A stretch of DNA of 64,000 nt from Streptomyces sp. NBC_01669 (lineage in GTDB: Bacteria; Actinomycetota; Actinomycetes; Streptomycetales; Streptomycetaceae): contig NZ_JAPEQG010000001.1 of NCBI RefSeq assembly GCF_026339735.1, positions 8,803,001-8,867,000 on the forward strand, read 5' to 3'. The translations under genes were made by a program, and so were the position numbers. Below the pieces are notes generated by a model. The model worked only from the letters and a program-made list of their open reading frames with translations. It did no database searches and was not told where the DNA came from. This document shows positions 50,994 through 60,568 of the stretch, piece by piece; the first letter of the stretch is position 1; each line of letters begins with the position of its first letter.

Positions 50994-51191
50994 TCATGGC
51001 TGAGTTGGATCCTTGATGAAGCGGTGCGGGCGGGCGGCCTTGACGTACTTCATCGCTGTCTCGAGGGCGATTCCGAAGACGCGCACCCGGTGGACAGGGT
51101 CGGCTGTCTCGTGTGCTTCGTCGAAGATCCGGTCGATCGACGTAGGCTTCGCCGCCCACCACGCCAACAGGGCCCTCGCGGTGCTCCTCAC
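50994..51191 (-). pseudogene. Tyrosine recombinase-like C-terminal fragment
   Basis: Sixty-five codons: SIDRIFDEAHETADPVHRVR followed by VFGIALETAMKYVKAARP. The pattern DPxHxxxVFGI...TAxxYxxAA is the tail of recombinase/integrase-like proteins widespread in Streptomyces. The catalytic part is missing. Its end touches the right-hand direct repeat, which fits a site-specific recombination scar. Confidence 0.4.
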
Positions 51192-51663
51192 TCCTGAACG
51201 CGTCCGCAGTTACTACAAGTGGCTCACGGATGGGTAGGAGAGCCCGCCGCACGCAACTCCCCGCGTGGGCCTGGCCAAGCTGCAGTTGCTGGAAGTCACG
51301 CTGATCCACTACGCGCGCCGACTCGACCTCGCCGACCTGCCTTCCTGACCCGCTGCCCGCGCTGTCCGGTCCGGTTTTCCCCTTCGGGCCGGACTGCCGA
51401 CTCCGACCCCGCGCACCCCTGGCGGATGCGTGAGCTGGTTCGGCCACAGCCCCGCCGCCCGCGACCACGTCATAGCCCTCGCGGGCCGTCCACTCACCGG
51501 CCCACAGCCTGGTGCGAACGCTGTTGCGGCCGCTCACCGCGACTGGCACGCCCGTCAGGTCTTCCACGGCGAGCCACGCCCTGCCCTGGCTGCCTGACCG
51601 TGCAGCGCCGGTTTCCTCTCCGACGCGGGCCGGTGTTCTGCGCGACGGCACCGTCCAGCTGGT
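51192..51663. other. Degraded stretch
   Basis: About 470 bases. A plus-strand tail reading LAKLQLLEVTLIHYARRLDL ends at a TGA near 51348 and may be the 3' end of a lost gene, but I cannot identify it. Otherwise nothing is supported. Confidence 0.35.
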
Positions 51664-51933
51664 CTAGGCGTCGGCGATCCCCGCGTCGTGGGCGAGAAGG
51701 CCGGCCTGGGTGCGGTTGACGCAGCCCAGTTTGTCCAGCGTCCGCGAGACGTAGCCCTTGATCGTGGCTTCGGAGAGGTACAGCCGCGCCGCGATCTGCG
51801 CGTTCGACAGGCCCTCGCCGAGACCGGCCAGCACCTGGGCCTCCCGCTCGGTCAGCGAGCCGTGCTGGGCTCCTGCTACAGCCAGTTGGCGATCGTGCTC
51901 GCGACGCGGCGTAGGACACGGCTCCGGACTCAC
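51664..51933 (-). pseudogene. LuxR-type DNA-binding domain fragment (NarL-family regulator)
   Basis: Eighty-nine codons: SLTEREAQVLAGLGEGLSNA, QIAARLYLSEATIKGYVSRT, LDKLGCVNRTQAGLLAHDAG. This is a complete LuxR helix-turn-helix domain as found at the C-terminus of NarL-family response regulators, but the receiver domain is missing upstream. It is most likely the 3' remnant of a two-component regulator gene; a stand-alone LuxR protein is less likely because no ribosome binding site precedes it. Confidence 0.6.
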
Positions 51934-52057
51934 GACGCGGCGTGTCCTTGATCAGCCAGCCAACGATCCGACCCCGCGTATCCCGGACTTGCCAGGGATC
52001 GAGACCTGACTCCACCGCGGGTTCCGGGGATGGTCACCCGGAGCCCATGATGTGGGC

Positions 52058-52609
52058 ATGAAGATTCCCGACCGACGGATCGAACTGTTCACCGGCACCG
52101 GCAGCGAGCACCGGTTCAGCGGCCCCGCAATCGGTGACGAGCGGAGCATGCTTGTGGCTGTGCTGGACGCCCAGCGCGCCACCCTGAAGCTGAAGTGCTC
52201 CGGACTGGGAGCGGAGTTGGCCTTGCGGTCCGTGTCCCCGTCCTCGCTCTCCCTGCTTGGCCTTGTCCGGCACCTGGCCGACGTGGAACGCCGCTGGTTC
52301 CGGGCCGTGCTGGCCGGGCACGACGTCGAGCTGCGCTTCTCCTCCACGGACGTCCCCGAGGGCGACTTCGACGGCGCCAGCCCCGACCCCGAGGTCGTCG
52401 CGGCGTCCTGGGCGGCCTGGCGCGCCGAAGTCGCCTTCGCGGAAGCGTTCGTCGCCGAGGCTTCGCATCTCGACATCCAGGGCCACGACCCCTGGCGGGG
52501 CACGGTCTCCCTGCGCTGGGTGCTCATCCACATGATCGAGGAGTACGCCCGTCACAACGGACACGCCGACCTGATCCGCGAACGGATTGACGGCGCGGTC
52601 GGGGTGTGA
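52058..52609 (+). CDS. DinB-family (DUF664) protein
   Basis: 183 residues from ATG 52058 (a GTG two codons upstream is possible). It matches the DUF664/DinB four-helix type: ERSMLVAVLDAQRATLKLKC, LSLLGLVRHLADVERRWFRA (His of the metal triad), SLRWVLIHMIEEYARHNGHA (two further His). The three histidines bind a divalent metal; relatives include thiol-dependent transferases (mycothiol-linked) and DNA-damage-induced proteins. Single gene between fragments. High confidence for family, low for function. Confidence 0.82.
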   Translation: MKIPDRRIELFTGTGSEHRFSGPAIGDERSMLVAVLDAQRATLKLKCSGLGAELALRSVSPSSLSLLGLVRHLADVERRWFRAVLAGHDVELRFSSTDVPEGDFDGASPDPEVVAASWAAWRAEVAFAEAFVAEASHLDIQGHDPWRGTVSLRWVLIHMIEEYARHNGHADLIRERIDGAVGV

Positions 52610-52696
52610 CTCCGGGCGGCTGCGCTGGCCCCGCTCTACGGCTCGATCATCTGGCTCTGCAGCCTCCGACCCGCTGATTGATGACGACTCCGCACA

Positions 52697-53160
52697 GGCC
52701 CTAGTGAACCGCTGGCGTGCCCGGTTCGTTGAGGACCGGCTCGACGGGCTGGCTGATGAGCCGCGTCCGGGCCGGCCGCCGTCGGTCCTGCTCGACCGGG
52801 TCGAGGACATCGTGGTGGCGACCCTGGAATCCACACCGAAGAACGACACCCACTGGTCGCGTGCGTCGATGGCCGAGCACAGCGGTCTGTCGAAGTCCAC
52901 CATCGGGCGGATCTGGAAGAAGTTCGACCTCAAGCCGCATCTGCAGGACTCCTTCAAGCTGCCCACCGACCCGCAGTTCGTGGAGAAGGTCGTCGATGTC
53001 GTCGGGCTGTACCACAACCCGCCCGAGCGGGCCGTGGTGCTCTGCGTGGATGAAAAGTCGCAGGTGCAGGCACTGGACCGGTCCCAGCCCGTCCTGCCGA
53101 TGATGCCGGGCATGCCCGAGCGCCGCACCCACGACTACCTGCGGCATGGCATTACCCGGC
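52697..53160 (+). pseudogene. IS630-family transposase, N-terminal/central fragment
   Basis: Reads VNRWRARFVEDRLDGLADEP, then PGRPPSVLLDRVEDIVVATL, HWSRASMAEHSGLSKSTIGR (helix-turn-helix), VVLCVDEKSQVQALDRSQPV with the first catalytic Asp, and RRTHDYLRHGIT, where it stops. This belongs to a different IS630 subgroup from the one at 28764. The start and the C-terminal half with the other two catalytic acids are missing. Confidence 0.72.
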
Positions 53161-53252
53161 GGACGTCGATCGCCAGTGGCTACCGCTGTCTGGCGCGGAC
53201 GACGTGTGAAGGTGCCCGACCATGCCAGAAGAAACCAAAGCAGCTCTTGCCG

Positions 53253-53963
53253 TCAGGGGAAGTCCGGGCACTCGTCGGCAAAGCCCTGCGAGACGGGCTG
53301 CCAAACGCCGTGGTCCTCACGCACGCTCAGCCGATCCGCTTCCTCCGCAGTCTCGATCAGCTGAGCGGTGGTCAAGGGGGCGGCCGCCGCGAAGACCCGC
53401 CCGAGGTGGTGGCAGTGCAGCATCGGACGGAGTTCCTCCGAGTACGGCTCATCGGCGACCGCGAAGAGATCGGGCAGCGTCCAACCCAGCGGACCTGCTA
53501 CGGCAGATAGATGCTGCCGGCGGTGCGGACTCGGGTCCCAGCGCCACACCATCCCGTGCAGCGTGCTGAGGGACAGTCCCATGAACGGCAGTTCGCGGAT
53601 GCCGAAGCCTCGATTGCGGATCAGCGCGCCGAGCACGGCGGCAAACCTGGTCTCGGCGGGACGGCGGCCCGGCCACGCCGGCTGCACGAAGGGTTCTGGA
53701 GCGGCGACGCGGGGCAGCGAGCGGACGAAAGCCTCCAGCGCGGCGAGCTGCGAGTGGTCGCAGTAACTGGCGCGGTATGCGAACTGCCTCATGACCCTGG
53801 CGTCGCGCTCCGGGGGAAGGAGTTCCGCCGGCACCGGGTGGCCTGCGACAACGAGAAGGTCGGCGGCCGGTATGTCGAGTTCGGCGGCAAGTTCGGTGAG
53901 TCGCTGCGGGGCAGTGTCGGTTCCGCTCGCGGCGAGGCTGCTCAGGATGATGGCCCGTTCCAT
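53253..53963 (-). CDS. Hypothetical protein with possible helix-turn-helix start
   Basis: 236 residues from ATG 53963 (MERAIILSSLAASGTDTAP). I do not recognise the family. Residues 15-45 (LTELAAELDIPAADLLVVAG) look like an XRE-type helix-turn-helix, followed by PERDARVMRQFAYRASYCDH and a long soluble C-terminal half with RNRGFGIRELPFMGLSLSTL. Codon bias supports a gene. It overlaps no neighbour; an IS630 fragment ends about 90 bases beyond its 3' end. Confidence 0.55.
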   Translation of the reverse strand: MERAIILSSLAASGTDTAPQRLTELAAELDIPAADLLVVAGHPVPAELLPPERDARVMRQFAYRASYCDHSQLAALEAFVRSLPRVAAPEPFVQPAWPGRRPAETRFAAVLGALIRNRGFGIRELPFMGLSLSTLHGMVWRWDPSPHRRQHLSAVAGPLGWTLPDLFAVADEPYSEELRPMLHCHHLGRVFAAAAPLTTAQLIETAEEADRLSVREDHGVWQPVSQGFADECPDFP

Positions 53964-54141
53964 GTGATGAAGGTAGCGGGTGGGCTGCCAGGACAGCCGG
54001 GGCCGCATGAGTTCGCGGCTGGGACTCACCTTCGGTGATCGCCCGGGGCGTATCGGCTCCAGGTTCCACCGGCTTCGACGACCAGGTGAGTGGTGGTCTT
54101 GTCGTGGTAGCCGAGGGCCCGAGCGAGTGGCGGGGCGTGCG

Positions 54142-54387
54142 GTGCTGCAGGTCCCGCACCACGGTGAGGATCCCGACGAGGCCGCGCTGCCCGCCGACTA
54201 CCGCACGATCGTGGTGATCGTGCGGGCTGTCGGTGGCCCGGTGCAGGTCAGGGCGGTGGGGGAGGAGTTGGGCCTGGAGGTGGTGGTGCGCGGCAAGCTG
54301 GAGTCACTGCGCGCGAAGATGACCGAGCTCGTCGGCCGCGGCTCGCTGCACAAACGCCCCGACGGGCGGTTCACCGCACGCCCATAA
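54142..54387 (+). pseudogene. Winged-helix C-terminal fragment
   Basis: Eighty-one codons from GTG 54142: LPADYRTIVVIVRAVGGPVQ, VRAVGEELGLEVVVRGKLES, LRAKMTELVGRGSLHKRPDG. The shape (an ADY...I start, a helix-turn-helix, then RGxLxKRPDGRFT) is that of a small winged helix found at the C-terminus of Streptomyces proteins next to insertion sequences. The N-terminal part is absent, so I call it a remnant. Confidence 0.4.
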
Positions 54388-54419
54388 CCGTGCGTGTCGC
54401 ATGCGAGCGGGGCGTAACC

Positions 54420-55094
54420 GGCGGGCCCCTGGCGGCAGTTGAGTTTGGTGTGAAGAAAAGCAATTACACCGTCGAGGGCTCTGACGGCCTTGTCTGCACC
54501 GCCCGTCTGCCGCGGTCGAGTGCCACCTTGAACTGGCTCGCCGACCTGGTGCGCGGCCAGCTGGAGAAGATCGGTTCGCGGTGGCGGACCCTGCCCGCGA
54601 GGAAGATCGCCGCCCTCGTGCTGGCGGTGTTGTGCTGTGACCAGCGGCCGGGTGACCTGGCCGGCGGGAACGGGGTGCACCGCACCACCGTGACACGGTG
54701 GGTCAGGGAGGTCGTCGGCCTGCTGGCCACCCGCGGCCCGCACCTGGACCGTGCCCTGAAGAAGATCACCTGAATGGGTGGCGGGGTGGAGCTGCTGGAA
54801 GGTTCCTTGATACGCACCCGGCGGCACACCGGGGCGGAGAACCGGAGGAACTACTCGGGTAAGCACAAATGCCATGGTCTGCTCGTGATCGCGCTGACGG
54901 ATGACAGAGGCCGCCTGGTGTGGGTTTCTGCGGTCCGGCCCGGGCGGACGTCGGAGATCACCGCCTGCCGTCACGACCAGCTCACCGCCAAGCTGCGGGC
55001 GGCCGGCCTCGGCAAGGTACGTACCGACCCGAAGTGGGCAACCGTGCTGGTGAGGGCCCTGCTGGTGCTGACGAACCGCGAAGTCGCCCGCTGA
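54420..55094 (+). pseudogene. IS5-like DDE transposase, nonsense codon and internal deletion
   Basis: One frame reads LNWLADLVRGQLEKIGSRWR, GVHRTTVTRWVREVVGLLAT, then an in-frame TGA at 54771-54773, then LLEGSLIRTRRHTGAENRRN (first catalytic Asp replaced by Glu), YSGKHKCHGLLVIALTDDRG, RPGRTSEITACRHDQLTAKL. After AAGLG the sequence jumps to the extreme C-terminus (WATVLVRALLVLTNREVAR), losing the last catalytic region. A stop codon plus internal deletion show it is dead. Confidence 0.7.
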
Positions 55095-55295
55095 CCGACG
55101 ATCTTGGCGGGAGTCATCCGCTCGTGACCAGCTCGAGCATCCCGAAGATCGCGCACACCCGACCCGTGACCAGCAACTTCCCGATGCACACCCCTCATTG
55201 GGCCGATTCCCTCACCCTGTTGGCACTTCCAGCGCGACATGGCTGTGGGCACGCTGGGCCATGAGGAACATGGTGGAGCCGGCAGCTCGTGTGCG

Positions 55296-56330
55296 TCACA
55301 TCGCCGGCTCCGCCCAGAGGTCGGGCGGAACGATGCCGACGGAGCGGCCGTGGGGGTCCAGGAGGCGCCCGAGCAGCTTGTCCTGCCGCAGGGTGATGAC
55401 GCGGTCGACGATGTCCAGGCTCGGGTGAGCGGAGGCCAGCTGGGTTTCCAGGCGCAGTACGTCACTGACGGAGTGCAGGCTGGCCTGGAGGATGAGGTTG
55501 TGTGGGCCGCTGACGGCGGCGCAGTTGCGGGTCTCGGGCAGGCGCATGAGGGCGGGGCCGATCTCGGGGAGGTCGGCGGGTGGGACTCTGGCCCAGAGGG
55601 TGACCGAGACGGGCCAGCCGCCGAGGGGGCGGGCGAAGTCGCAGCGGAACCGCAGGAGGCCGCGTCGGGTGAGGTGTTCGGTGCGGCGTTTGGCGGTGTT
55701 GAGGCTGACGCCGAGGTCGCCTGCCAGGGCCTGGTAGGAGGCGCGGCCGTCGTGGGCGAGCCGGGTGATGAGGGCGCGGTCGAAGGGGGTGATCTCGCCC
55801 GCGGCGACAGGGGTTCGGGCCGGGGGTGGGCCGGTCAGCTGGGCGCGCTGGCCGGGGTCCAGGGCGGCAATGCGCCACCGGCCGCCCTCGGTGAACATGT
55901 GAGTGACGATCCGGGCCTGCACGGCGGTGATGCCGGGAAGGTGCGGGAGCAGGTCCAGGGCGTAGCGGGACAGGGCCGGCAGGTCGCGGGTGGCGACGAT
56001 GGCAAGGATGTCGTGGCCGGCGGCCGCGCGCTCGATCGTGAGCATGTGAGGGTGGGCGCTCAGTGCCCGGGCGACCCCGGCGGTGGCTCCCGGGGCGCAG
56101 TCGATCACGACGAAGGCCACGCAGATCTGCTCGAACAGGCGGGGGCCGGGTGAGAAGCCCACCCAGGCGGCGCCCTGCTCGGACAGGCGGCCGAAGCGGC
56201 GGGCCACGGTGACCGGGTCGACCTCCAGTGCGCGCCCGAGCTCGGTCCATGAGGCCCGCGGCCGCAACTGCAGGGCATTGATCAGCGCCAGGTCGTCCTC
56301 TGTCAGCAGTGCTGGTACATCATCCTGCAT
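55296..56330 (-). CDS. Lrp/AsnC-family regulator with two Lrp modules
   Basis: 344 residues from ATG 56330. It contains two consecutive Lrp modules: helix-turn-helix 1 (DLALINALQLRPRASWTELG; VDPVTVARRFGRLSEQG) plus ligand domain, then helix-turn-helix 2 (DRALITRLAHDGRASYQALA; VSLNTAKRRTEHLTRRGLLR) plus ligand domain ending VDRVITLRQDKLLGRLLDP. Single-module Lrp proteins are 150-170 residues, so this is the tandem form seen in Streptomyces. It is divergent from the lactate monooxygenase-like gene (about 110 bases between starts) and probably controls it in response to an amino or 2-oxo acid. Confidence 0.85.
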   Translation of the reverse strand: MQDDVPALLTEDDLALINALQLRPRASWTELGRALEVDPVTVARRFGRLSEQGAAWVGFSPGPRLFEQICVAFVVIDCAPGATAGVARALSAHPHMLTIERAAAGHDILAIVATRDLPALSRYALDLLPHLPGITAVQARIVTHMFTEGGRWRIAALDPGQRAQLTGPPPARTPVAAGEITPFDRALITRLAHDGRASYQALAGDLGVSLNTAKRRTEHLTRRGLLRFRCDFARPLGGWPVSVTLWARVPPADLPEIGPALMRLPETRNCAAVSGPHNLILQASLHSVSDVLRLETQLASAHPSLDIVDRVITLRQDKLLGRLLDPHGRSVGIVPPDLWAEPAM

Positions 56331-56438
56331 GCTTCTGCCCTGCGAGGCAGAATCCTGCGTTTGGCGGCTTTCACGCGTCACTCTCCCATTGTGGAGTTCA
56401 GGGGCCCGCACCTGGCGAGCGTGAAGGAGGGCCGGGCC

Positions 56439-57599
56439 ATGGCGTACGGCGACTATCAGGATGAGATCTACATCGACGGGCTGCGCGGGGTGATGCCGCG
56501 CTTCCCGATGACCTACGACGAACTGGAGCCGCTGGCTCAGGCCGCGCTGGCCGCCTCCGTCCGCTCCTACGTCATGGCCGGAGCCGGCGACGAGCGCACC
56601 CAGCGGGCCAACGTCACCGCGTTCGAACGCTGGGGCCTCATCCCGCGGATGATGGTGGGGGCCACGGACCGGGATCTGTCCGTCGACCTGTTCGGGATGC
56701 GTCTGCCCTCGCCGCTGTTCATGGCCCCGGTCGGCGTGATCGGGCTGTGCGCGCAGGACGGCCACGGCGATCTCGCCACTGCCCGCGCCGCCGCCCGCAC
56801 CGGCGTGCCGATGGTCGCCTCCACCTTGACCGTCGATCCGCTCGAGGAAGTCGCCGCCGAGTTCGGCGGCACCCCGGGCTTCTTCCAGCTCTACACGCCC
56901 ACCGACCGCGAGCTGGCCGAGAGCCTGGTCCACCGTGCCGAGAAGGCCGGATTCAAGGGCATTGTGGTCACCCTGGACACCTGGATCACCGGCTGGCGGC
57001 CCCGCGACCTCGGCGTCAGCAACTTTCCTCAGCTGCGCGGGCACTGCCTGACCAACTACACCAGCGACCCCGTCTTCCGCGCCCGTCTCGCCCGCAGCCC
57101 CGAGGACGACCCGGCGGCCGCGGTCGCCGAGTGGACGCGGATCTTCGGCAACCCGCTCACCTGGGACGACCTGCCCTGGCTGCGCTCGATCACCGACCTG
57201 CCACTGATCCTGAAGGGCATCTGCCACCCCGAGGACGTCCGCCGTGCCAAGGACGGCGGCGTGGACGGCATCTACTGCTCCAACCACGGCGGACGCCAGG
57301 CCAACGGCGGCCTGCCCGCTCTCCACGCCCTGCCCGACGTGGTCGAGGCCGCCGAAGGGACGCCCGTCCTGTTCGACTCCGGTGTCCGCACGGGAGTCGA
57401 CATCATCAAGGCCGTCGCCCTGGGTGCCACCGCCGTCGGCGTCGGTCGCCCCTACGCCTACGGCCTCGCCCACGGCGGCGAAGCCGGCGTCGTCCACGTC
57501 CTGCGGTCCCTGCTCGCCGAGGCCGATCTGATCATGGCCGTCGACGGCTACCCCACCCTCGCCGATCTCACCCCCGACGCCCTCCGCCGCCTCACCTGA
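56439..57599 (+). CDS. Lactate 2-monooxygenase-like FMN enzyme
   Basis: 386 residues from ATG 56439, preceded by AGGAGG. FMN-dependent alpha-hydroxy-acid dehydrogenase family. The N-terminus GDYQDEIYIDGLRGVMPRFP, MAPVGVIGLCAQDGHGDLAT, TLDTWITGWRPRDLGVSNFP, LKGICHPEDVRRAKDGGVDG, CSNHGGRQANGGLPAL (catalytic His and substrate Arg) and DSGVRTGVDIIKAVALGATA follow mycobacterial lactate 2-monooxygenase very closely, as I recall it. That enzyme turns L-lactate and O2 into acetate, CO2 and water; other 2-hydroxy acids are possible. Divergent from the double Lrp regulator. Confidence 0.85.
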   Translation: MAYGDYQDEIYIDGLRGVMPRFPMTYDELEPLAQAALAASVRSYVMAGAGDERTQRANVTAFERWGLIPRMMVGATDRDLSVDLFGMRLPSPLFMAPVGVIGLCAQDGHGDLATARAAARTGVPMVASTLTVDPLEEVAAEFGGTPGFFQLYTPTDRELAESLVHRAEKAGFKGIVVTLDTWITGWRPRDLGVSNFPQLRGHCLTNYTSDPVFRARLARSPEDDPAAAVAEWTRIFGNPLTWDDLPWLRSITDLPLILKGICHPEDVRRAKDGGVDGIYCSNHGGRQANGGLPALHALPDVVEAAEGTPVLFDSGVRTGVDIIKAVALGATAVGVGRPYAYGLAHGGEAGVVHVLRSLLAEADLIMAVDGYPTLADLTPDALRRLT

Positions 57600-57880
57600 C
57601 ACCCGCCAACCAGCCGGGGCGGACGCACCGGCGGTCCCTCGCCCACCGAGTGGTGCGCCCTGGCCCACCACCGCGGCGAATCAGGCCAGGCCCTCACGCA
57701 GGCCCGTCACCGAACAGACCAAATTTCACGACAGGCACCTCTTTGTTCAGCAGGATCAGACTGGCGCACGGGTTCCGGCATCCCCACGACGCCGAAGACG
57801 GCATTCGAGCCTCCACCGAGAAGCGCTCATCCCTCCGGCAGGCCCCTTGAACCAGAAACCCAGCCCCAGCAAGAAAGTCG

Positions 57881-59500
57881 ATGACAACAATGACTGAGCA
57901 GTCCACCGTCCGCAGTGTGACCTACGACCTGCTGCGGACCCTGAACCTCACCACGGTCTTCGGTAACCCCGGCTCCACCGAACAGCCATTCCTGCAGGAA
58001 TTCCCCGAGGACTTCACCTACGTGCTGGCGCTGCAGGAGGCGTCCGTCATCGCGATGGCCGACACCTTCGCCCAGGTGACCGGCCGCCCCGCACTGGTCA
58101 ACCTGCACTCCTCGGCCGGGATGGGCAACGCGGTGGGCAACCTGGTGGCGGCCTACCACGGAAACACGCCCCTGATCATCACCTCCGGCCAGCAGCACCG
58201 GGAACTCGTGATCGGGGACCCGTACCTCGGCAACCGCGAGGCCACCACGCTCCCGAAGCCGTGGGTGGAATGGTCCTACGAACCGGCCCGTGCCGAAGAC
58301 GTCCCCGAGGCGTTCATGCGGGCCTACGCGGAGGCGTTGCAGCCGCCGACGGGACCGGTGTACCTGTCGATCCCCATGGACGACTGGAAGCGGCCCCTGT
58401 CCGGCTTCACCCGGGTGCGGACGGTCAGCGACCGCGTAGCCCCCGACACCGCGCGGCTGCGCGCCTTCGCCGACCGCATCTCCGCCAGCCGTCGCCCCGC
58501 ACTGGTCTTCGGGCCCGAGGTCGACCGGGCCGGCGGCTGGGACCCGGCGGTCGCGTTGGCGGAGAAGCTGCGCGCGGCCGTCTACGGCGCCCCGCTGCCG
58601 GACCGCGCCTCCTTCCCCGAGGACCACCCCCTCTTCGGCGGCCCGCTGGGCATGTCGGTGAAGACCATCAGCGACCGGCTCACCGGGCACGACCTGGTGG
58701 TCATGATCGGCGCGGAGGTGTTCCGCTACTACCCCTACGTGCCCGGCGACCACCTCCCCGAAGGCACCGAACTCCTCCAGATCACCGGCAATCCCGCGGT
58801 TGCCGCGGCGGCGCGCGTGGGTGACAGCCTCCTGGGCGATCCCAAGACGACGATCGAGCTGCTCCTGGACATGGTCGCTGAGGGATCGGCGCGGACCGCT
58901 CCGGAACCGATGCCGCGGCCCCGTGAGTTGCCGCAGGCACCGAACACCCCGCTCACCCCGCCGGAGGTGTACGCCGCCCTCAGCAAGGTTCGGCCGTCCG
59001 ACGCGGTCATCGTCAACGAGTCGACCTCCACGATGGCGCAGCAGATTGAGTGGCTCCCCACCAACCGGACAGGATCATTCTTCGCCACGGCCAGCGGAGG
59101 CATCGGCTGGGGTACCCCGGCTGCCGTGGGCGTCGCGCTGGGCGACCGGGACAGGGGCGTCGAACGGCCGGTGGTCGGTCTGATCGGCGACGGCTCCTTC
59201 CAGTACTCCGTGCAGGCCATCTATACGGCGGCCCAGCACAACCTCCCGATCGTGTACGTCGTCATGCGCAACCAGGAGTACTCCATCCTCAAGTCGTTCG
59301 CCGTGCTGGAGGAGACCCCCGGCGTGCCAGGGCTCGACCTGCCCGGGCTCGACATCGCCTCCGTCGCCCGCGGCTTCGGATGCCGCGCGGTCGACGTGGA
59401 GACCACCGAGGACCTGGAGAAGGAGTTCAAGGGGGCCCTGACCGCCGGCACCACCACCGTCATCGTGGTCGCCACGCAGCCCCAGAAGGCGATGTTGTAG
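57881..59500 (+). CDS. mdlC: Benzoylformate decarboxylase-like ThDP enzyme
   Basis: 539 residues from ATG 57881. Thiamin diphosphate fold: GNPGSTEQPFLQEFP (Ser32, equivalent of the active-site Ser of benzoylformate decarboxylase), LALQEASVIAMADTFAQVTG (Glu53 activating ThDP), LVNLHSSAGMGNAVGNLVAA (His76), and the ThDP/Mg motif GLIGDGSFQYSVQAIYTAAQ ... MRNQEYSILKSF. The 2-oxo acid decarboxylase family releases CO2 from aryl- or alkyl-glyoxylates to give aldehydes. The gene symbol is by best resemblance; substrate is inferred. It is followed by an SDR 52 bases downstream. Confidence 0.82.
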   Translation: MTTMTEQSTVRSVTYDLLRTLNLTTVFGNPGSTEQPFLQEFPEDFTYVLALQEASVIAMADTFAQVTGRPALVNLHSSAGMGNAVGNLVAAYHGNTPLIITSGQQHRELVIGDPYLGNREATTLPKPWVEWSYEPARAEDVPEAFMRAYAEALQPPTGPVYLSIPMDDWKRPLSGFTRVRTVSDRVAPDTARLRAFADRISASRRPALVFGPEVDRAGGWDPAVALAEKLRAAVYGAPLPDRASFPEDHPLFGGPLGMSVKTISDRLTGHDLVVMIGAEVFRYYPYVPGDHLPEGTELLQITGNPAVAAAARVGDSLLGDPKTTIELLLDMVAEGSARTAPEPMPRPRELPQAPNTPLTPPEVYAALSKVRPSDAVIVNESTSTMAQQIEWLPTNRTGSFFATASGGIGWGTPAAVGVALGDRDRGVERPVVGLIGDGSFQYSVQAIYTAAQHNLPIVYVVMRNQEYSILKSFAVLEETPGVPGLDLPGLDIASVARGFGCRAVDVETTEDLEKEFKGALTAGTTTVIVVATQPQKAML

Positions 59501-59552
59501 GCCTCGTGGCTCGCACGGTCGGAGAGAGAACAGCGGAGAGAGGACAGCAATC

Positions 59553-60314
59553 ATGGACTTCGGACTGAAGGACCGGGTGTACATAGTCACCGGCGGCACC
59601 CGGGGGCTGGGCATGGCCGCCGCGCGCGAGCTGGTGGCGGACGGTGCGCGGGTGGTCGTCAGCGGCCGCAGCGAGAAGTCGGTCGCCGCCGCCCAGGCGG
59701 AGCTCGGCGGCGCGGGGCAGGCGGTCGGCGTCGTGGCCGACAACGCCGACACCGACACTCCGGACCGGCTGATCGCCGCGGCCCGCGATGCCTTCAAGCG
59801 GCTGGACGGGGTGCTCATCAGCGTCGGCGGGCCCCCGGCCGGTACGTCGGACACCATCGACGACGACCACTGGCGCGCCGCCTTCGAGTCGGTCTTCCTC
59901 GGTGCGGTGCGGCTGTCCCGCGCTGTTGCGCCGGAGCTGGGCGAGGGAGGTGTCATCGGCTTCGTCCTCTCCAGCTCCGTGTACGAGCCGATCCCCGGCC
60001 TCGCGATCTCCAACGCCCTGCGGCCGGGCCTGGCCGGCTACGCGAAGAACCTCGCGAACGAACTGGGCCCGAGGGGCATCCGCGTCGTCGGCCTCATACC
60101 CGCCCACGTCGAAACCGACCGGGTACGCGAACTCGACGCGCGACACGACGATCCCGCCGCGGCCCGCGAGCGTGCGACCGCCGGCGTCCCCCTGCGCCGC
60201 TACGGAACCCCGGACGAGTTCGGCCGCAGCGCCGCTTTCCTGCTCTCGCCCGCCGCGTCGTACCTGACGGGTGTGATGCTGTCGATCGACGGGGGCGTGC
60301 GCAAAGGCTTCTGA
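59553..60314 (+). CDS. SDR-family oxidoreductase with altered YxxxK motif
   Basis: 253 residues from ATG 59553, with a GAGAGAGG-type ribosome site. NAD(P)-binding TGGTRGLG at residues 14-21, SGRS after beta 2, LISVGGPPAGTS in place of NNAG, SSSVYEP with the catalytic-position Ser, then AISNALRPGLAGYAKNLANE where the expected Tyr-x-x-x-Lys is Ser-Asn-Ala-Leu-Arg. It ends GVMLSIDGGVRKGF as normal SDRs do. A subgroup of FabG-like SDRs shares this substitution. It may reduce the aldehyde from the decarboxylase, act on another carbonyl, or have lost dehydrogenase activity. Confidence 0.82.
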   Translation: MDFGLKDRVYIVTGGTRGLGMAAARELVADGARVVVSGRSEKSVAAAQAELGGAGQAVGVVADNADTDTPDRLIAAARDAFKRLDGVLISVGGPPAGTSDTIDDDHWRAAFESVFLGAVRLSRAVAPELGEGGVIGFVLSSSVYEPIPGLAISNALRPGLAGYAKNLANELGPRGIRVVGLIPAHVETDRVRELDARHDDPAAARERATAGVPLRRYGTPDEFGRSAAFLLSPAASYLTGVMLSIDGGVRKGF

Positions 60315-60568
60315 CGTAGGCCACGGCGAACGACACGACCGACCATGTGAACACCGAGGGGGTGCCAGGAGCCAACGCCTGCAGCGTTGCGGATCCCGGG
60401 GAATCCTTCCGATCCGGACCGGACCGATAACCTGCGCGCTGACCCGATCGGAACGGATCTCCTGCCCGTTACGACGCGAAAACCCTGGCTCGGGATGCGT
60501 CAACCGTCACTGTCTGCTCAGGCCCGCCGTCTGTCAGCCGTGACACCCCAGGCAGTTGAGGAGTCATC

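Noticed and set aside
56331..57671. N-terminal extension of the Lrp frame to 791 codons
   Set aside because: The extension is antisense to the lactate monooxygenase-like gene; Lrp similarity starts at ATG 56330.
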